DNA of 64,000 nt from Flavobacterium psychrotrophum (GTDB taxonomy: Bacteria > Bacteroidota > Bacteroidia > Flavobacteriales > Flavobacteriaceae), in NCBI RefSeq assembly GCF_003403075.1, contig NZ_CP031557.1:3162001-3226000 (forward strand), written 5' to 3'. The translations under genes were made by a program, and so were the position numbers. The notes under the pieces were generated by a model, which made no database searches, was not told where the DNA came from, and was given only the letters and a program-made list of their open reading frames with translations. Shown in pieces: positions 61,503 to 64,000 of this stretch; position 1 is the stretch's first letter; each line of letters starts with the position of its first letter.

Positions 61503-64000
61503 TCATTTTTTTATAACCTGGTGGTTTGTTATACCTGAATTTGTTTTAACCTGCACTAAATAAATTCCGGCGCTAAAATCTTTCAGGTTTATAGTGTTAA
61601 CATCCTGAGCTACTAAAAGTAATTTTCTCCCTTGTAGGTTAAAGATAGTAACACTTTCAATAGAAATATTAGCCACTGGTGTTATATGCAATACATCCGT
61701 AACAGGGTTTGGATAAAATGTCACATTCTGGCTTACCTTGTCCGTTACAGCTACAGCTTCCTGCAACAGGGTAGTAACTGAATTTGTAATAACTGGTTCG
61801 TTATAATCAAAATAAATTCCCGCACTACCCACAATAACATCACCTAAAGCAATATCCTGTTTTGGCTTAATTTTAAAGGCTATAAAACCGTGGCTACCCG
61901 GTTCATCTTCCGCTTCATAAGGCAGGTTAATATTATCAAATATAAATTCGACATGATTACCGTTTGCTACTCTGGTACGATAGCTATGGCTGGCGGCAAC
62001 AGGCAGCAGTGTATTCCAGTCTAATTTCTCATCAAGCACATCTTCTATACGCACGGTTATTGCATTTGCAGTACCTGTGTTTTGAAAACGAACCATATAG
62101 TCAAGGTAATTGTTTATTTGAGAAGTTGTAATAATTTCCCCTTGTAAAACCTGCTTATCATTAGGGTCAAAAGAATTTACTACTTCCTGGTCAAAACTAA
62201 AACGGTTATCATCTGGCGTGTTGTCATCTACTGTTGTTACTATTGTAGCCCCCAGTTCTAAAAATGGTGTACCAACTAATGGAGGCATCGCGGTGCGTAG
62301 CGTAATGTCTATCGTTTTAGTCTCAAAGGGCTGGATAGAAGCTATATCAAATTTAAGCAAGGCTGGGTTAGGCTGTATAGCAACCGGTACCTGGCTGGCC
62401 GTTACGTATACCTGCTTAAGCGTATCGTAACCAAAATTAGCTGTAGCATTAGTTACTGTTGTTGTACCTACGTTTTGCACCACCAGGCGATACTGTGCTT
62501 CAAAACCTGGACGTGCCTGTGTAAGAGGGAGTATCGTAACCCTTAAATCCTGTACAGACTGGTTAGCTGTAAGGCAAAAATCGAGCGGTTGCGTGGCACC
62601 TGTACCTGTAAAGCTAAAACTTGAAATTGCAGGTGTAACGGTGTAATAAGATGGCACGTTAACCAGATTCAATGTGTAGCTTCCTTCAGGCAGTTCTAAA
62701 TTATATTGCGCTTGTGCATCAGAAAAAACTCTGTAGCTAAACTGCCCATTGTTTGCACTAACCATAATATTTGTAGCATTGATATCTGCATTATCACATC
62801 CATTAGCATTTTCATCAAAACGGATGTTGCCTGAAATAGTGTTGCCCATGCAACTTTCATCAAGGCTATCCCCGGAAATAACCCAACCAAGCTGGCTTAT
62901 TAAATACTGCCTTACTCCATAGTCGCAATAATGCAGATTATTTGACCGCAATACTTTATTCTCCAGCCTTAATTCTGCAAATCGGCCAAGTAATAGGTCA
63001 TAGTTGTTAGTATCCATTGCTGTTCTTCCTACAAAATACATGGGTCCCGGAAATATTGGCGCCGCAAAAGAAACCCCGGGGTTAAAGTTCCATGAAGAAA
63101 TATCCTGATTAAATGATGAACCGAACATTCCCCTCATATTTAAAACATTAGACACATCCCAGTTATTAAGGGGCTGATTAAATAAGGGACTAAACATACT
63201 CTCCATTGTAGTTACCGCAGAAACATTCCAGTTGTTTAACGGCTGGTTAAATGCTAAAGCACTATTAAACATACTACTCATATCTACAACGTGAGACACA
63301 TCCCAACTTTCTATAGGCTGGTTAAACATTGCCGCACCAGTAAACATGCGTTGCATACTGGTAACAGACGATACATTCCAATTACTTAAAGGCTGATTAA
63401 AAAGTGAAGTTTGGCAAAACATCTCAAACATACTAAGTACGTTTGAAACATTCCAGTTGTTTAATGACTGGTTAAACACTGTATTTCTAAACATACTTTG
63501 CATATTTGTTACAGCAGAGACATTCCAGTTGTCAAGAGGCTGATCATACGCCCCGTTTTCTGCAAACATTTCCTGCATCGTTGTAACATGAGATACGTTC
63601 CAGTTATTTAAAGGATGGTTAAAATGTGAATTTTTAAACATTCCCTGCAGATTCTCTACAGATGAAACATCCCAGTTATTTAATGGCTGATTAAATGCAG
63701 ATGCATCAAACATTTGCTGCATATTTACAACACCAGAAACATTCCAGTTGTTAAGCTGCTGATTAAAATCATAGGTGTTACTAAACATTTCCTGCATATT
63801 AGTAACTCCAGACACATTCCAGTTATCTAACGGCTGGTTAAAAGCTTCTGCATTACTAAACATACTTTTCATATTAATCGCTGCAGAAACATTCCAGTTA
63901 TTGAGTGGAAAGTTATAGGGTGTTGCCATGAATAATCCTTCCATATTGACCACCATAGAAACATCCCAGCTAATTAAGTCCTGATTAAATGCCTGTGCGG
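61503..64000 (-). CDS. BspA-like secreted repeat protein with T9SS type A C-terminus (5' end outside window)
   Basis: The minus-strand frame is open to base 64000, so the N-terminus is missing; over 830 residues are visible. The N-terminal visible part has about 12 repeats of 23-25 residues of the type MF..A.FNQPLNNWNVS.VTNM (DUF285/BspA-like). Then a SD-like domain (ISGNIRFDENANGCDNADI), a DUF11/DUF7619-like stretch (LRVTILPLTQARPGFEAQYRL and SFDPNDKQVLQGEI), and a C-terminal type A sorting domain (FYPNPVTDVLHI ... GIYLVQVKTNSG ... HQVIKK). It should be secreted by T9SS and act on the cell surface. Confidence 0.9.
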   Translation of the reverse strand, partial: AQAFNQDLISWDVSMVVNMEGLFMATPYNFPLNNWNVSAAINMKSMFSNAEAFNQPLDNWNVSGVTNMQEMFSNTYDFNQQLNNWNVSGVVNMQQMFDASAFNQPLNNWDVSSVENLQGMFKNSHFNHPLNNWNVSHVTTMQEMFAENGAYDQPLDNWNVSAVTNMQSMFRNTVFNQSLNNWNVSNVLSMFEMFCQTSLFNQPLSNWNVSSVTSMQRMFTGAAMFNQPIESWDVSHVVDMSSMFNSALAFNQPLNNWNVSAVTTMESMFSPLFNQPLNNWDVSNVLNMRGMFGSSFNQDISSWNFNPGVSFAAPIFPGPMYFVGRTAMDTNNYDLLLGRFAELRLENKVLRSNNLHYCDYGVRQYLISQLGWVISGDSLDESCMGNTISGNIRFDENANGCDNADINATNIMVSANNGQFSYRVFSDAQAQYNLELPEGSYTLNLVNVPSYYTVTPAISSFSFTGTGATQPLDFCLTANQSVQDLRVTILPLTQARPGFEAQYRLVVQNVGTTTVTNATANFGYDTLKQVYVTASQVPVAIQPNPALLKFDIASIQPFETKTIDITLRTAMPPLVGTPFLELGATIVTTVDDNTPDDNRFSFDQEVVNSFDPNDKQVLQGEIITTSQINNYLDYMVRFQNTGTANAITVRIEDVLDEKLDWNTLLPVAASHSYRTRVANGNHVEFIFDNINLPYEAEDEPGSHGFIAFKIKPKQDIALGDVIVGSAGIYFDYNEPVITNSVTTLLQEAVAVTDKVSQNVTFYPNPVTDVLHITPVANISIESVTIFNLQGRKLLLVAQDVNTINLKDFSAGIYLVQVKTNSGITNHQVIKK

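Overview
The window looks like a chromosome segment of a Flavobacterium-like member of the Bacteroidota. Evidence: many genes are preceded by the Bacteroidota -7 box TAnnTTTG; there are three very large or long secreted proteins, two ending in type A-like and one in type B (gliding-associated) type IX secretion C-terminal domains; and there are bacillithiol (BshC), LpxD, OmpP1/FadL-like and TonB-like genes typical of the group. Annotation is from reading the sequence only; no database search was run.

Layout. 1-9.8 kb is rich in oxidoreductases and regulators: aldo/keto reductase (cut by the left edge), two AraC regulators, SDRs, an NAD(P)-binding protein, a GH1 glucosidase plus GT-B glycosyltransferase operon, and a LysR regulator divergent from an MdaB/YgiN-like quinone pair. 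10-18.7 kb holds lpxD, a PixA/AidA-like inclusion-body protein, a MoxR-like ATPase with a vWA partner, a membrane protein, an alpha/beta hydrolase, an unrecognised protein with kinase-like motifs, and a second aldo/keto reductase. 18.8-20.9 kb is a variable spot: a decayed small gene, an orphan RHS tip with a translationally coupled lipoprotein (likely toxin/immunity), rpsT, two identical tRNA-Glu genes and a degenerate third copy. 20.9-29.4 kb is proS, a Gly-rich lipoprotein, an OmpP1-like porin, rimO, a small secreted protein and a B12-type radical SAM protein. 29.5-31.9 kb is a secreted YD-repeat-like gene broken by a nonsense codon and by a 1,235-bp IS3-family element with a 5-bp target duplication. 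32-34.1 kb has bshC and ndk.

34.4-47.5 kb is occupied by two giant secreted proteins on the minus strand (2,358 and 1,915 aa), the first carrying 15 tandem Cys-containing repeats, the second a duplicated 573-residue module. 47.8-55 kb is housekeeping (ribH, TPR protein, recF, DUF2461, murB, GT2, ECF-type sigma factor, TonB-like protein). 55.1-55.5 kb is a 398-bp MITE-like element with perfect 19-bp terminal inverted repeats. 55.5-61.4 kb carries an SGNH-hydrolase lipoprotein, lipA, a GNAT acetyltransferase, gap, an NTF2-like protein, a Crp/Fnr regulator and an SRPBCC protein. The right edge is a BspA-like (DUF285) secreted repeat protein, open at the window end.

Small or structured features that a length-based gene caller would miss are included: a 43-aa membrane protein with its own consensus promoter, paired operator-like repeats around the promoter of one SDR, REP-like palindromes and intrinsic terminators.
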